A DNA stretch of 64,000 bases. Origin: Xiphophorus maculatus (Eukaryota > Chordata > Actinopteri > Cyprinodontiformes > Poeciliidae). Positions 24,150 through 64,000 of this stretch are shown in pieces (the stretch's first letter is position 1; each line of letters starts with the position of its first letter). The stretch covers positions 4,201,650-4,265,649 of the forward strand of contig NC_036457.1 in NCBI RefSeq assembly GCF_002775205.1. The letters are read 5' to 3'. Below the pieces are notes generated by a model that made no database searches, had not been told where the DNA came from, and worked only from the letters and a program-made list of their open reading frames with translations. Both the position numbers and the translations under genes were made by a program.

Positions 24150-24302
24150 CAGACCAGAACCGCCTCATTTCAGATCAGAACCGCCTCATTTCAGATCAGA
24201 ACCGCCTCATTTCAGATCAGAACCGCCTCATTTCAGATCAGAACCGCCTCATTTCAGATCAGAACCGCCTCATTTCAGATCAGAACCGCCTCATTTCAGA
24301 CC
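24150..24302. repeat. 21-bp minisatellite (CAGATCAGAACCGCCTCATT)
   Basis: Seven near-identical 21-bp copies. Because 21 is divisible by three, a 146-codon frame reads through as repeated QIRTASF; it has no other coding support. Confidence 0.95.
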
Positions 24303-24539
24303 AGAGACCTGAAGTACGATCTGAAAAACCGTGGAAATGAGTTTTTTGTTCAGGTAAGAACTGCGGCTCATTTCTCCACCTGTCGTCTTGTTTCTGAGCT
24401 GGACGCACAGATCAGATCACTGTTGACCTCTCAGGTCTTATGCAACGCGTCCATCCCTCACCGGGTCCAAGGTTTTCTCTGTCTGGGCCGGCAGCCTCTA
24501 AGATTATTTCAGGAATAAAGTGATTTTAGTTTGTTTGGT

Positions 24540-25700
24540 TTTGATGCACAAACTGAACTAAACCAGACAAGAAAGCAGCGAATTAAACCGTAGAACTAAT
24601 TATTTTCCACATATTAATAATCATTAATACGGAGGAACTGAGGAAGGATATCTGTGGGATGAACAGCTAAGAATCGAAACGCAAAGTAAATAATTTGTTA
24701 ATTAAGGACGGATTTATTAGCATTATGTGACGTGGAGGTAAAGACGGCATCCGCTTGGTGCTGTTGCCATGGAAACCTCCCTGTTTACCCCGAACAACCG
24801 TCTCTGATGTTCAAACTGCTGATGAATCTACAGAAATCAAATGATTAAATAATAAGAGTCGATTCTGATGAAGCTTATTAGATTAAAAATTAAAGATTAA
24901 AATTGAAAAATGTAAAATATTTAAAATTTTATGATAAAATATTGGTCTGATGAACCAACATTTAAAATACTATGATTTTAAATGTCATGTTTTCTGTCAC
25001 CGTAAATGAAAAATCATCATAATTAACAGAGTTTGTAATTAATCTATATAATTTGTTTCATTTGGTGATAAAGTTTCTGAAATAAACAGGCTTTGCAATA
25101 AGACTCTGAAAATGAATCGGATAGAAAATCACCGATTAGCAGTTAGCATGTAAAATTATTGATGAATATTAAATACCTGGTAGGTAAAAATTAATCAGTT
25201 ATGCATCTGGAAACCATTAGATCTTGAGCACACTTAGCTGGAAAGCTAATTATTAGCTAACGATTGGGCCGTGCGCTGCTGCCCCCCTGTGGCGGCTTGT
25301 TGTAATAAACATGGTTTTAGAAACATTAAAAATGACCCAAACTGTCTGAACAAACTCCAACTTTTATTCTCCCGGATGCAAATGGTCGACTCATCTTGAA
25401 CTTTTCCGATGTTTCAAACACATCATTAGAAATCATTAAAAAACTGTACAGTACAAAAACAAAAAGCACATTATTAAAAGAAGGTGTAAAAACAGGCAGA
25501 GAAACGTCAAAAAACACAAGATTATAAAAGAGGAGAAAGAAATTCATGCAGCAACGTTAAAAAGAGCCTGAGAAAGTTTGAATGCATAAAGATAAAAATA
25601 TGAAAAATGAGAATAAAATGTTTTCATCCTGGTTCCTGTTTGTGAAGTTAAACGTCTTACTGAACATTTCCACAAACGCTGCACAGCAACGAGGTTCCTG
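24540..25700. other. Intergenic, no gene seen
   Basis: AT-rich sequence, no recognisable gene. Confidence 0.5.
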
Positions 25701-25711
25701 CAGCGGAAAAC

Positions 25712-25849
25712 AGAGAGGAGCAGGAGGAGGAGGAGGAGGAGGAGGAGGAAGAGAAAGAGGAGGTGGAGGAGGAGAGGAGGAGGAGGAAGAGGAGAGGAAG
25801 AGAAAGAGGAGGAGGAGGAGGAGGAGGAGAGGAAGAGGAGGAGGTGGAA
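25712..25849. repeat. Polypurine (GGA)n tract
   Basis: About 135 bases almost purely G and A on the plus strand, mostly GAG/GGA triplets. Mirror-symmetric purine runs of this kind can form triplex DNA. Ser/Pro-rich and Gly/Glu-rich open frames across it are artefacts. Confidence 0.95.
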
Positions 25850-26049
25850 GCGTCTGTCCGTCTGACCACAGCAACAAACAGTATTTACAGCAACCTGCAA
25901 CATTCAGAGGCAACAGAGCAACCAAACGGATCAATTCTGATTCAGAGAAGCAACAAAGCTGCAGCCCTGTAGGGGGCGCCGTCAGAGAACAGAAATAATT
26001 TGTTTTATTTAATTCATCAGGGAAGAAATGAGAGAGTTCATCTTCAAAG

Positions 26050-26770
26050 ATCAAATTAAATGTTTTGGCAGGAAGCTAAATATTTAGATCCCAACTGAAT
26101 GTTTAAGTCTGAGCTAAATATTTATTTTGCTAACTAAATATTTAGCTCTACATTAAATATTTACTTTGAAAGATATTTAGTTTGAAAATTAAATGTAGGA
26201 ACTAAATATTTAATATGCAAAGCAGCTTCCAAATTAACGGAAGTGGAATATCAAAATAAAAGCTGGTTTTGTCGACCAAAACATTTAGTTAGCAAAATAA
26301 ATATTTAATTTGTTGCTAAATATTTAGTTTTCAGACTAAGTATTTAGTTCCTAAACTAAGCATTTAAGCTGCAAACCAAATACTTAATTTAATAACTACA
26401 TTTTTAGCTCCAACATTTAACTTGCTAACTAAATATTTGGCTTGCTAACTAAATATTTAGCTTGCTAACTAAATATTTAGTATATATTTAGTATATATTC
26501 TAGTAATAAATATAGTAGTATTTATTTAATCAAATATTTAGGTCCAAAGTAAATGTTTAGCTAGCCAAAGTAGCCTGCTGATGCCAAAATAAAAGCTGGG
26601 CTTTAGGGTCAAAAATGTTTAGTTAGCAAAATAAATATTTGATTTATTTATTTATTTCCTCTTTTTATATTTTCTTGTCTGTTCAAAATAAACAGACACA
26701 TATTTGGCTCAGATGTAAACATTTAGTTTGCAACTAAATGTTTGTCTTCCAAACTAAATATTTAGTTTGA
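26050..26770. repeat. Dispersed AAATATTTA palindrome cluster
   Basis: Roughly 700 bp in which CTAAATATTTAG or close variants recur many times, often joined by GCTTGCTAAC. A degenerate tandem array grown from one palindromic unit is the simplest reading. Confidence 0.8.
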
Positions 26771-27273
26771 AAATCTGACATCAATAAATATGAGAACAAT
26801 ATAGTGAAACTATGACTGGAAATCTGACGCTAACATTTCTTTCTCTTTGGAAGGCTAATTAAATCAAATTACTGCTGTTTTTACAGTGTAACTGTCCAGA
26901 CAGCAGCTCACCTCTCTCCAGAACCGGACTCGGGTTCCAGCCGCTCGGCTCTCTGGATTCTGACAGAACCGCCAATATCTCAACAATTTCTGTAAAAACG
27001 TCTCAATAAAACAACCAGCAGAAACACAAACCTGAGGTTGGATCTCTTCCTCTTTCTACCTAAACTCTGCTTTCATCTTACAAATTTACTGATATTTTCT
27101 AAATTATGTTGCATAACGAAGATTTCAGCACCATTAAAACCAAAATAAATACAAAATATGATAAATAAGGAATAAAATAATTAAATAAGGAAGTTCAAAT
27201 TAATAATAAATCCAGTAAAAAGGCACTTCCAAAGCTCCCATCTTGTTTGTGTTTCGCTCCGTTTCCATGGCGC

Positions 27274-56748
<29,475 letters not shown>

Positions 56749-57170
56749 CTGCAGGGGACACAGCAGATTTTATGTTGTCAAGACAAACATTTAGATTCTT
56801 CAGCTGCACTGAAAAAATGAGAATTGAGGGGTCTTTCATTTTGCACAAACAAAATAAGTTAATACTACACAAAACAATCATGTCTCTTGTATTTACACGA
56901 TTGAATAAAGAATCATTTACTTAATTATCAACAATAATGAAACTACACATTTTCTTTACGTTGGTTTAACGTAATTATATTACATTACTAAAACCATTGT
57001 AATCATGTTTTATCATCACCGGAAATGATGCAATATATCAAAAGACACTATCAAATATGATTGGACAATAATAAGAGCGGTCTTTTTAATCTTAACCAAT
57101 CAGAAGCCAAACAAGATATTTGTAAAGATATCGCGATTGCCGCCTAGTTTCTTCCGACTCCTCAGCGACA

Positions 57171-57208
57171 AGAACGTTTAAGACAAATCTTTAGAGGAAT
57201 ATCGATTA
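57171..57208 (+). other. Possible 5' exon with donor GTAAGT
   Basis: ACTCCTCAGCGACAAGAACG ... ATCGATTAG followed by GTAAGTGATC, a strong donor. It may be the first (noncoding) exon of the SAMD3-like gene at 58657-60149. Confidence 0.35.
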
Positions 57209-58199
57209 GGTAAGTGATCTAAATATATATATTTTTTGTAGTTCAGAATGTTTCCACATGATTATTGTCTTGTATAATAGCTCATTGTTAAACTATCTGC
57301 ATGTTCTTTTGTTTTCATTTTGCTAGCTATTCTTATTAGTATAGCTAATAGCTGTAGCTAAATACAGCAGTACAGAACAGTATGCTATAGTCCATCAAAG
57401 TTGTCCACAGAAGACGGTTGTTACCGATCATATTTTTAATTTGTGTGCTGGGGAAAGATCAACGAGGTGGTTTCAATAGTTTCCAAGCAGTGAAATGCCA
57501 CCAGGAGAAGTGTCCGTTACTTTATTTCCCTCATGGCTACTGTGACGATTTAGAACCGACTGGCTTCTCAATGTTCTGTTCGTATAGAAAATGCATGTTT
57601 TTTGTTCTTTCATATTAGCACTGTCAAGCAAATGAGCCACCTCTTCTGGGATTATACCCTTGTGGAAACATGATACACTAACAGAACCGATATTCGTTAT
57701 TATGGTAACAATTCTGCATGTAGCGTCGCTGACAGAACGACAAAATAAGAATATGAGGGATTTTGAGTACTTCGACGGGTTTCTGGGTTATTTTCCCTTA
57801 TTTGTGGTGCACTGCGCAACATTAATGATCCCCTCCATCTTCATATTTCAATTTGCTAACGTAATGGTTCGACTGCATCAGCGCCGCTGTATGGATGCCA
57901 AGGCCATCCAGCACAGTTCGCTGGGGGCGCAATGGTCCAGCGCAGTGCTGGAGCACAGTATTCGGTATGAGTAAAAATCCGAATGTTTTCCAAATTCTCA
58001 AGACTTATGCAAAGTGTCCTTTGTAAATATCTACTGATAACTGCAATATATGGTAACACATTTTTTTTTCTTTAAAAATTTTTTTATATAAATATTCGAA
58101 AAATAGTGTGCTAGGAACATTTTTGACAGATTTATGAACCACCTGCATCGGAACAGTACTGTTTTGTGAATGTGACATGCTTATTAATGACAGGTAGAA

Positions 58200-58325
58200 T
58201 GTTTGTCATGTAGATGTTGTTACTGTGAGCCCAACAGTCGTCTCTGGCTCGCTGTCTCTCGCCGCTCCGCAAGTGTCAGCCCCTCCAGCGGCGGCGGCGG
58301 CGTCTGAGAGCTCACCCTTTTTTCA
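58200..58325 (+). other. Possible decayed exon of the SAMD3-like gene
   Basis: One frame reads VVTVSPTVVSGSLSLAAPQV then an Ala-rich stretch to a TAG. GC-rich compared with its surroundings and resembling a linker, but without clear splice sites. Confidence 0.25.
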
Positions 58326-58656
58326 ATAGCTTAAGGGAAGACTCAATGTAAAGTGTTTACAAATTTGGGTTGTAGAATAGATGTAAATTAATTATGGCTC
58401 CTAGATAGGAATTGCTTTTTTAATTCATTTTTGTAAGCCAAGATGATTTAGTATAAAAAAACAAATTTAAGTTTCAAATGTGCCTTCCAAACTTTAGCAC
58501 CCATGAATTTTATGCTGATGGCAGATATTTGTCAGGACATTGAGTTTTGGTAATCTGGTGAAGAGCTTAGATTTTTTTTTCTTTTTTTTTTATATATGTG
58601 AAGTTACCTGCTGGATTTTCAGTTATCTCACTCAAGGTTATCTTTGTGTGTTACAG

Positions 58657-60149
58657 GTTTAGGTGGTGCTGGTAATGTGGAGTTGTAAGGGGTGCTCAGA
58701 AAAAGTGTCAAGTAGGTCCAAACTTTTGCATACAGAAGACATGAAGTTGTTCGTGATGCACCGATGGTGGAGGCTTTCATGTCAAGATGGCCTGGTCTAT
58801 TTGACATTAGAGAGGTATGACCTGTCTCATACATGTTTTTTTGGATACTGTGTTAATCTAAGATGTCTAGGCACATTTACTTCACTGTTCACTTTGGCAA
58901 CACGAGTGATTGTGGCCTTCTTCCAGATGTTTATAATTTGAAAATCATTCCTTTGTGCTCATTTTTTCAGATAAATGCTGAGTTTAAGAGAATTACGACC
59001 ATACCGCTTCATTCAAAGTTCTTCTCTCAACTGGATCTCCACTGTGACAACCTGAGGAAGCTCTTCAAAAGAAGAGGAGGACAGCTCGGACAAAAGCTTA
59101 GACAAATTGTTGCACAAATGGATGATGTAAGTGATGTAGCCATAACACAACTAATAATATAGAAATTTACATTTTTCTTGTTTTAAATGTTGTCAACTTG
59201 GACTTTTACTCTTGCTTATTTTCATTTAAAACTTTACTTTTAACTTTATTAGTTTCTATCTCTTCACCATAAAAAACATTTGGGTAAAGTACATTATTAA
59301 ACTTCATTGTGAAGCACAAGGCTTGAAAAAAATTCTAATTTTTTCATACTGAATTTCCTTCAGTGTGAAGATGTTGATGTTGCACGGGAGTGTGTCATTA
59401 AGGGAGTCTGCATATATATGGGAGAAGATCCAGCCAAGCTCATCCATAAATATGTGGTATGTATCTTAATGTGTATTTACACCTAGTGATAGATAAATCA
59501 ATCTAAATATAGAAATAGATTTAGATCTGCATATAGTTGTATCTATATAGACTTAGATGTCTCTAGATATCTAGAGATAGATCTATCTTTACATGAATAG
59601 ACACATAGATCTGTCTATATCTACATGTAGGTATACTTAGAGATATCTGTAGAGAAAGGACTAGAGATATCTATCTATCTAAAACTATCTATTTCTCTAA
59701 ATCTATCTCTAAAACTGTCGATCTATATAAATCTATCTATATATCTATTTCTTTCTCTATGTTATGTTAACTATATCTATATATCAAGAACTAGATACAG
59801 CTAGGTCTAGAGAAAGAGATTAATTTGTCATTTCTTCACATAGGGTGTGGATGAAGCTAATATTGAAGAGGGTATTGGAGCCACCACCATCGGTGTTTTT
59901 CATCTTAAAGACTGTTCTTCAGCAGATGAAGACATCGGGGTCGTTCTTGAAGGCATCAGAGTGTTGTCCAATTTGGATAGTGTGCCAACAGCTGTTGCAA
60001 TGCTTTTTGGACTGATATATGCAATGAACCTCGCCTACCCTGCTGACCTCCGCTACACTTTCGAGGTATTACAGAAAATAGTAATGGAACTGGATGGAGG
60101 TAAACTGTCAAACAAGGCATTGTCCCTTAAAAAACACCTCTATGAGTGA
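58657..60149 (+). pseudogene. SAMD3-like multicopy teleost gene, decayed
   Basis: Four exons in consistent phase: 58657-58814, 58971-59126, 59364-59456 and 59844-60149. They read RRHEVVRDAPMVEAFMSRWP; INAEFKRITTIPLHSKFFSQ; CEDVDVARECVIKGVCIYMG; and AMLFGLIYAMNLAYPADLRY, YTFEVLQKIVMELDGGKLSN, ending at TGA 60147-60149. I recognise this as the C-terminal part of a family present in many copies in teleost genomes, often labelled sterile-alpha-motif (SAMD3)-like or uncharacterised; its function is unknown. The first exon carries in-frame stops TAA 58686-58688 and TAG 58713-58715, and the N-terminal part is not recognisable, so the copy is probably dead; coding could start only at an internal Met. 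The 3' UTR has AATAAA near 60894. Confidence 0.7.
59465..59815. repeat. Degenerate (TAGA/TCTA)n satellite
   Basis: About 350 bp of TCTATCTA, TAGATAGA and ATATCTAT variants filling the last intron of the SAMD3-like gene. Confidence 0.9.
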
Positions 60150-60339
60150 ATAGAGATTTTCTCATGTTTAATTTGGTAATGTTCTCATGTTCAGTTTTTG
60201 TATTTCTTGTTGTATTCTTTATTGGAGGACACAAATGTATTTTTTTTAATGAGGAACGTTCACCTGAAAGACTGGGCTTCAGCAGCTTTTACGTTCCAGT
60301 ATGTAGTGCTACTTATAACACTACTGCTACTTAGTGTTA

Positions 60340-60790
60340 CAAATATGTTAAAGAAATTTGCTATAAAAGTTACATTACACTGATTTATTGTCATGCAAAT
60401 TACATGTTCAGAATTGTTTTAGAAATTTTACATACTTTTCTAAATCATTTTGTCTTTCATATTAATATCTTATAGATAAACTTTTAAGATGTAGTGTTTC
60501 CCTTGTAAAAAAATGTTCTTGTTTTTACACATTTGTTTAGACTATCACTATGGTATTACATAGTAATCAGTAAGACATGTGACAGATAATTGGTGTAAAA
60601 AGTTTAGCTTTGTCTCATTTTGACATAACATACTGATAGTTTTAACAAATATGTTAAAAAAGTCTGTAAAGCTATGTACTGCAGCATTAATTAATGTCAT
60701 TTGAATACATGTTCAAAAACAGTTTGTAGAAATTTGACATACTTTTCATAATCTTGTACATCTTTTATAGAAATATGTCTCAGGTTTTCC
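60340..60790. repeat. Direct duplication in the SAMD3-like 3' region
   Basis: The segment at about 60340-60470 (AAATATGTTAAAGAAA ... TACATGTTCAGAATTG ... ACATACTTTTCTAAATC) recurs diverged at about 60647-60780 (AAATATGTTAAAAAAG ... TACATGTTCAAAAACAG ... ACATACTTTTCATAATC), about 310 bp apart. Confidence 0.65.
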
Positions 60791-61369
60791 TTCATGTTCA
60801 TAAAAATTGTATTTACTAAATTTAAAAAAATTCATGTCTCTTCAATTTAAAATATGTTAAGTACAAAATGGTGTGATTTAAATTTTCTTTCAAATAAAAC
60901 TAATTTGTTCAGTAGCACTCGCTTTCTTTGTCTTTCTTGTCAAATATCAGTCTTTAATTTTTTACAGTAGAACAGCATATAGAGAACTTGAAAAAATTAA
61001 GTAGGATTTAAAGCTGTAACATGTGTTCCATTAACATGATAGAATTGTGTTCGCCCAACACAATTTCATTGAGTAATACTGGCAATGAAAAATAAGCTGG
61101 TGTTATTCATTACAATAGTGTTGCTGAGACATAAAAAAAGTTATTGATAATACATAATATATTTACATTATGGTAAGAGATAAAATGTTTGTAGTTTCAA
61201 CTTAATATTTTCAAGTAATCTCATGTAAATAAAATATGTTGATTTGACGAGCTTTAAGTATTTGAGGGAAAGAGGGAAAATATGTCGGTTCTACTTATTT
61301 GCATTGTGTGGGACGGATGTACACAATAAAATTAAGTAAAATGAACAGCTTTTTTCTTTCAGTGTGGAG

Positions 61370-63400
61370 ACGTGAAGGAAACCAGTAAAACCAGTAAAAA
61401 CACATCAGCTTCTGGAAGTTAATATGACAGAAAAATGAACAAAAAGCAGCAGAAGCAGGAAAACGAGTTTTTAACTAGACGAAAAATCACAGCATCAACA
61501 TTCAACATCTGAGAATCATCCTGGTGAACAGATTCTGTTTTCACCAGGTTTCATCCTGGTGAACACAAGTTTTCCTCTCCACAGTCGCCACATGCATGTT
61601 CACACTGCAAGAACACAAAGTCTCACCGAGAATTTCTCATCTTTCTTCTGCAAATATCTTAATACAGGAACAAGACAGGATAATTAATTTATCTTGATGA
61701 AAAATTTCTAGTTCAGCTGGCAGATTTTATTTACGACAGAAATAACCAGAGAGTGGAACAAGAACTTTTATCAATATTAATTCATTATGTACTTAAACTC
61801 CTACAACCTGCTGAAAAGTTTCTTGTTCTAAAATATTTGCTCCAGAAATATTGTAATTTTGTTTTTGCATCACAGAATGAAAACTTCTGAACGGGGGAAT
61901 TTTTTTCCTTTTCATTATCTTAGTGTGAGAAAAAAGCAAAGCAGTGAATCTGTTTGGTCTAAATGTTTGTTGTCTCCAGTTTTCCTGAGCGGTTCAACGT
62001 CTGCCCTCTTCCTGCAGCAGCTGCTCTGGTTTTTATCCAGTTTTATGTTTTCTGCACAAAGACGCAGCAGATCTGCCTCAGCAGCTGCTGCGCCTGAGGA
62101 GAGCCGCAGCCGCTGCTGCAGCAGGACGTAAAACCGTCAGCGGCTGAAGAGGAGCTGCAGATTTACGGCCGGGCGTGTGCGCCGCGTTCGCCCTCCAGTC
62201 GACACTCGTCAGCCGAGGTCACAACAAGTGTCAGGGTGAAATAACTTCAGAGGCAGCAGCAGACGGAGGCAGCAGACGGTGACCTGCACATCCACAGGCT
62301 TTTATTCTGCAGCTTCTGAAGACTTTTACTACAACTGGCAGCTCAGTTGACCTCTGACCTGCAGACGGCGAGCTGCTGCCTTTAATAAAACACCAGGAGA
62401 GAGTTTGATAAACCGGGTTTCAGCTGCTGTTCCTCCTTCATCCAAACATTAAAACCCCTCAATAAACACCACGAAGATGAAAACAAAAAACAAACAACTT
62501 CAGTTTCTGGACTTTAAGGGGGTTAAAGGCAACCAGCTTCACAGAAACGATCTGGAGAAACTTCAGGATTTAAACGACAAGAAATGATTTCTGATGTTAA
62601 AGTTAGAAAACGTTTAAACCTGAAGGGTTTCCTCTGTCGATGTCAGAACCGCTGAACTCAATTTGTTCTGAAAACCCAGACAGACGATTCGCTCAGAATT
62701 CATCAGATGTTTGATGCTGAAGTCAAAGCGCCGCAGCGGACCGCGTCGCACCGCGCCGCACCGCGTTGTTCTGGTTTTATCTCTGAAAACTCACAGCAAC
62801 ACGACATCAGGAGGAAAAGTTCCTGAAAAACGCTGCAGAAATATTTAATATCTGGTGAAAATATGATGCTATTTTTTTCCTTTTAATTTATTCATCAAAA
62901 AATTAATAAATTAGATAATAAAAATAATAAATTTTTATAATCTCAATTTCTGAATATTGAGGAAGAAAAATAAATTCCTTTTGAAAAATGATGAAACTGA
63001 ACTATTGAACTGATTCCAACATATTTACGTCGTTACAAATCATAGTAATAATGTTCATGATCCTAATCAATTAAATCAAATTATTTAGATCAAAGTTTGA
63101 GTTAAATAGTTTGTCTATTTAATGCTTGTATATATCCAGCAGACATAAACTTCACATTATTCACTGATTTTTTATAAAACATTTCCAAAATATTCTAAAT
63201 AAAATTCATTTCATGAACTCTAATGTCGACTCTTCAAAATAAGAGCCTCTTCTCTGCAGCTGCAGCGTGAAAACCTGCATCTGATGAACTAAACAGAAAT
63301 AAAGTTAAAACATTTTCAGGTTTTACCTCTGATTCCTTCGTCTGTTTGGTCCTGAAGCTTCAGCAGCTCTGAGCAGAACCGCCGACCCGAAGCCTTAAAT
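61370..63400. other. No gene seen (probable kif26a intron or upstream region)
   Basis: A GC-rich patch at about 62130-62230 and GCACCGC repeats near 62740-62765. No KIF26 N-terminal exon was recognised. On the minus strand a GTAAAA donor-like site lies at about 63326. Confidence 0.45.
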
Positions 63401-63402
63401 CT

Positions 63403-63406
63403 GGCT

Positions 63407-63437
<31 letters not shown>

Positions 63438-63440
63438 GGG
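63403..63440. repeat. (GT)n-(G)20 tract
   Basis: Short GT run directly followed by twenty G at 63421-63440. Confidence 0.97.
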
Positions 63441-63912
63441 CAAAGGGGGCGGGGCTTTTGATCAATCCACTCAACAGCAAACATGAAATTATTTAATCAG
63501 ATAATCAGATTTTTTTGTAGGAATGGGATCATAGATCTTTGCTCTTTGTTAAATAAAAACATCCAGAGTGTTTATTAGTTTTGGGCTCAAATGAAACTGA
63601 AAAATATTTCAGATTTTCTCATCTATAAAAAAAGGAAAATGAAGTGTTTTCAATTTTAAGTCACTTCCTGTTTTTAATCCAGCAGGTTTGTTTTCTCCAG
63701 GATGTAATTTAAACTTTAAGTCGATCTGCTCCTAGTTACCATGACAACCAGATGATCACTTTGTGTTGAGCATTTTTATAAGTAGATTTTCATTTAAAAG
63801 TCGTAGTTTTGTGGTAATTTAGTCTTGAACTGTGGACAGGGGGCCGCAGAAATCATTCCAGGGAGCCGCAATTGGCCCCCGAACCGCACTTTGAACACCT
63901 GGATCTGGAGCA

Positions 63913-64000
63913 CAGGTGTCAAACTCCAGACCTGGAGGCCCGGTGCCCTGAAACGTTTAGATGCATCTCTGCTGCACCTGAACAGAATAATCAGGTCAGT
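63913..64000. mobile_element. hAT-type MITE, cut by the window edge
   Basis: Starts CAGGTGTCAAACTCCAGACC and continues with GTTTAGATGCATCTCTGCTG and CACCTGAACAGAATAATCAG, closely like the left half of the MITE at 14526-14750 (same CACCTGAACAGAATAAT core). Preceding bases 63840-63900 (GGGCCGCAGAAATC, AATTGGCCCCCGAACCGCAC) also look like hAT repeat sequence. Confidence 0.75.

Larger units (their letters stand above)
56807..61364. mobile_element. Candidate 4.56-kb gene-carrying DNA transposon (CACTG ends)
   Basis: The left edge starts CACTGAAAAAATGAG and the right edge, in reverse complement, starts CACTGAAAGAAAAAAG. TG lies outside each end as a possible 2-bp target duplication. Terminal regions are AT-rich with repeated TTACTTAA/AAGTTAAT-like motifs. 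CACT-R ends are typical of CMC/EnSpm-type elements; no transposase was recognised, only the SAMD3-like gene. Ends were judged by eye and the duplication is short. Confidence 0.5.

Noticed and set aside
24078-24518. 146-codon frame with QIRTASF repeats
   Set aside because: Explained by the 21-bp minisatellite; nothing recognisable outside it.
25544-26054. Ser/Pro-rich and Gly/Glu-rich frames
   Set aside because: Translations of the polypurine tract.

Overview
The window is vertebrate nuclear DNA, most likely from a teleost fish. Genes are split by GT-AG introns, introns and spacers are AT-rich and full of microsatellites and minisatellites, and the interspersed repeats (a tRNA-derived SINE, hAT and other MITEs, Tc1-like scraps, a LINE scrap) are of fish type. 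No bacterial, plasmid or phage genes and no CRISPR array were seen.

Layout. (1) 1-10349, minus strand: three tandem CCR6-like chemokine receptor genes, each with its whole coding region in one exon. The first runs off the left edge. Two of them keep a recognisable upstream 5' noncoding exon. A short relic of a further copy lies near 8.6 kb. (2) 13636-15011, plus strand: a fourth, inverted receptor copy broken by frameshifts, loss of the DRY motif and a 225-bp hAT-type MITE with an 8-bp target-site duplication. (3) About 15-21.3 kb: no gene seen, several minisatellites. (4) 21399-22515, minus: a three-exon secreted C1q-domain protein of 173 residues. (5) About 22.6-27.2 kb: no gene seen, repeats only. 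(6) 27274-56748, minus: fourteen coding exons of a KIF26-family atypical kinesin, best matched to KIF26A. All splice phases agree and the exons join to 1,769 codons plus stop; the extreme N-terminus is not in the window. (7) 56807-61364: a 4.56-kb segment with CACTG...CAGTG ends that carries a decayed multi-exon gene of a multicopy teleost family (SAMD3-like). It lies in a kif26a intron, 58 bp from the splice acceptor, with its gene antisense to kif26a. (8) 61.4-64 kb: no gene seen; a hAT-type repeat runs off the right edge.

The receptor array is immune (chemokine sensing), the C1q protein is probably innate-immune or extracellular, and KIF26A is a non-motile microtubule-binding signalling kinesin. 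Nothing suggests that these neighbours work together. The most notable items are the gene-bearing nested element at the kif26a splice site, the homogenised receptor array, and the inverted receptor pseudogene with a precisely definable MITE insertion.
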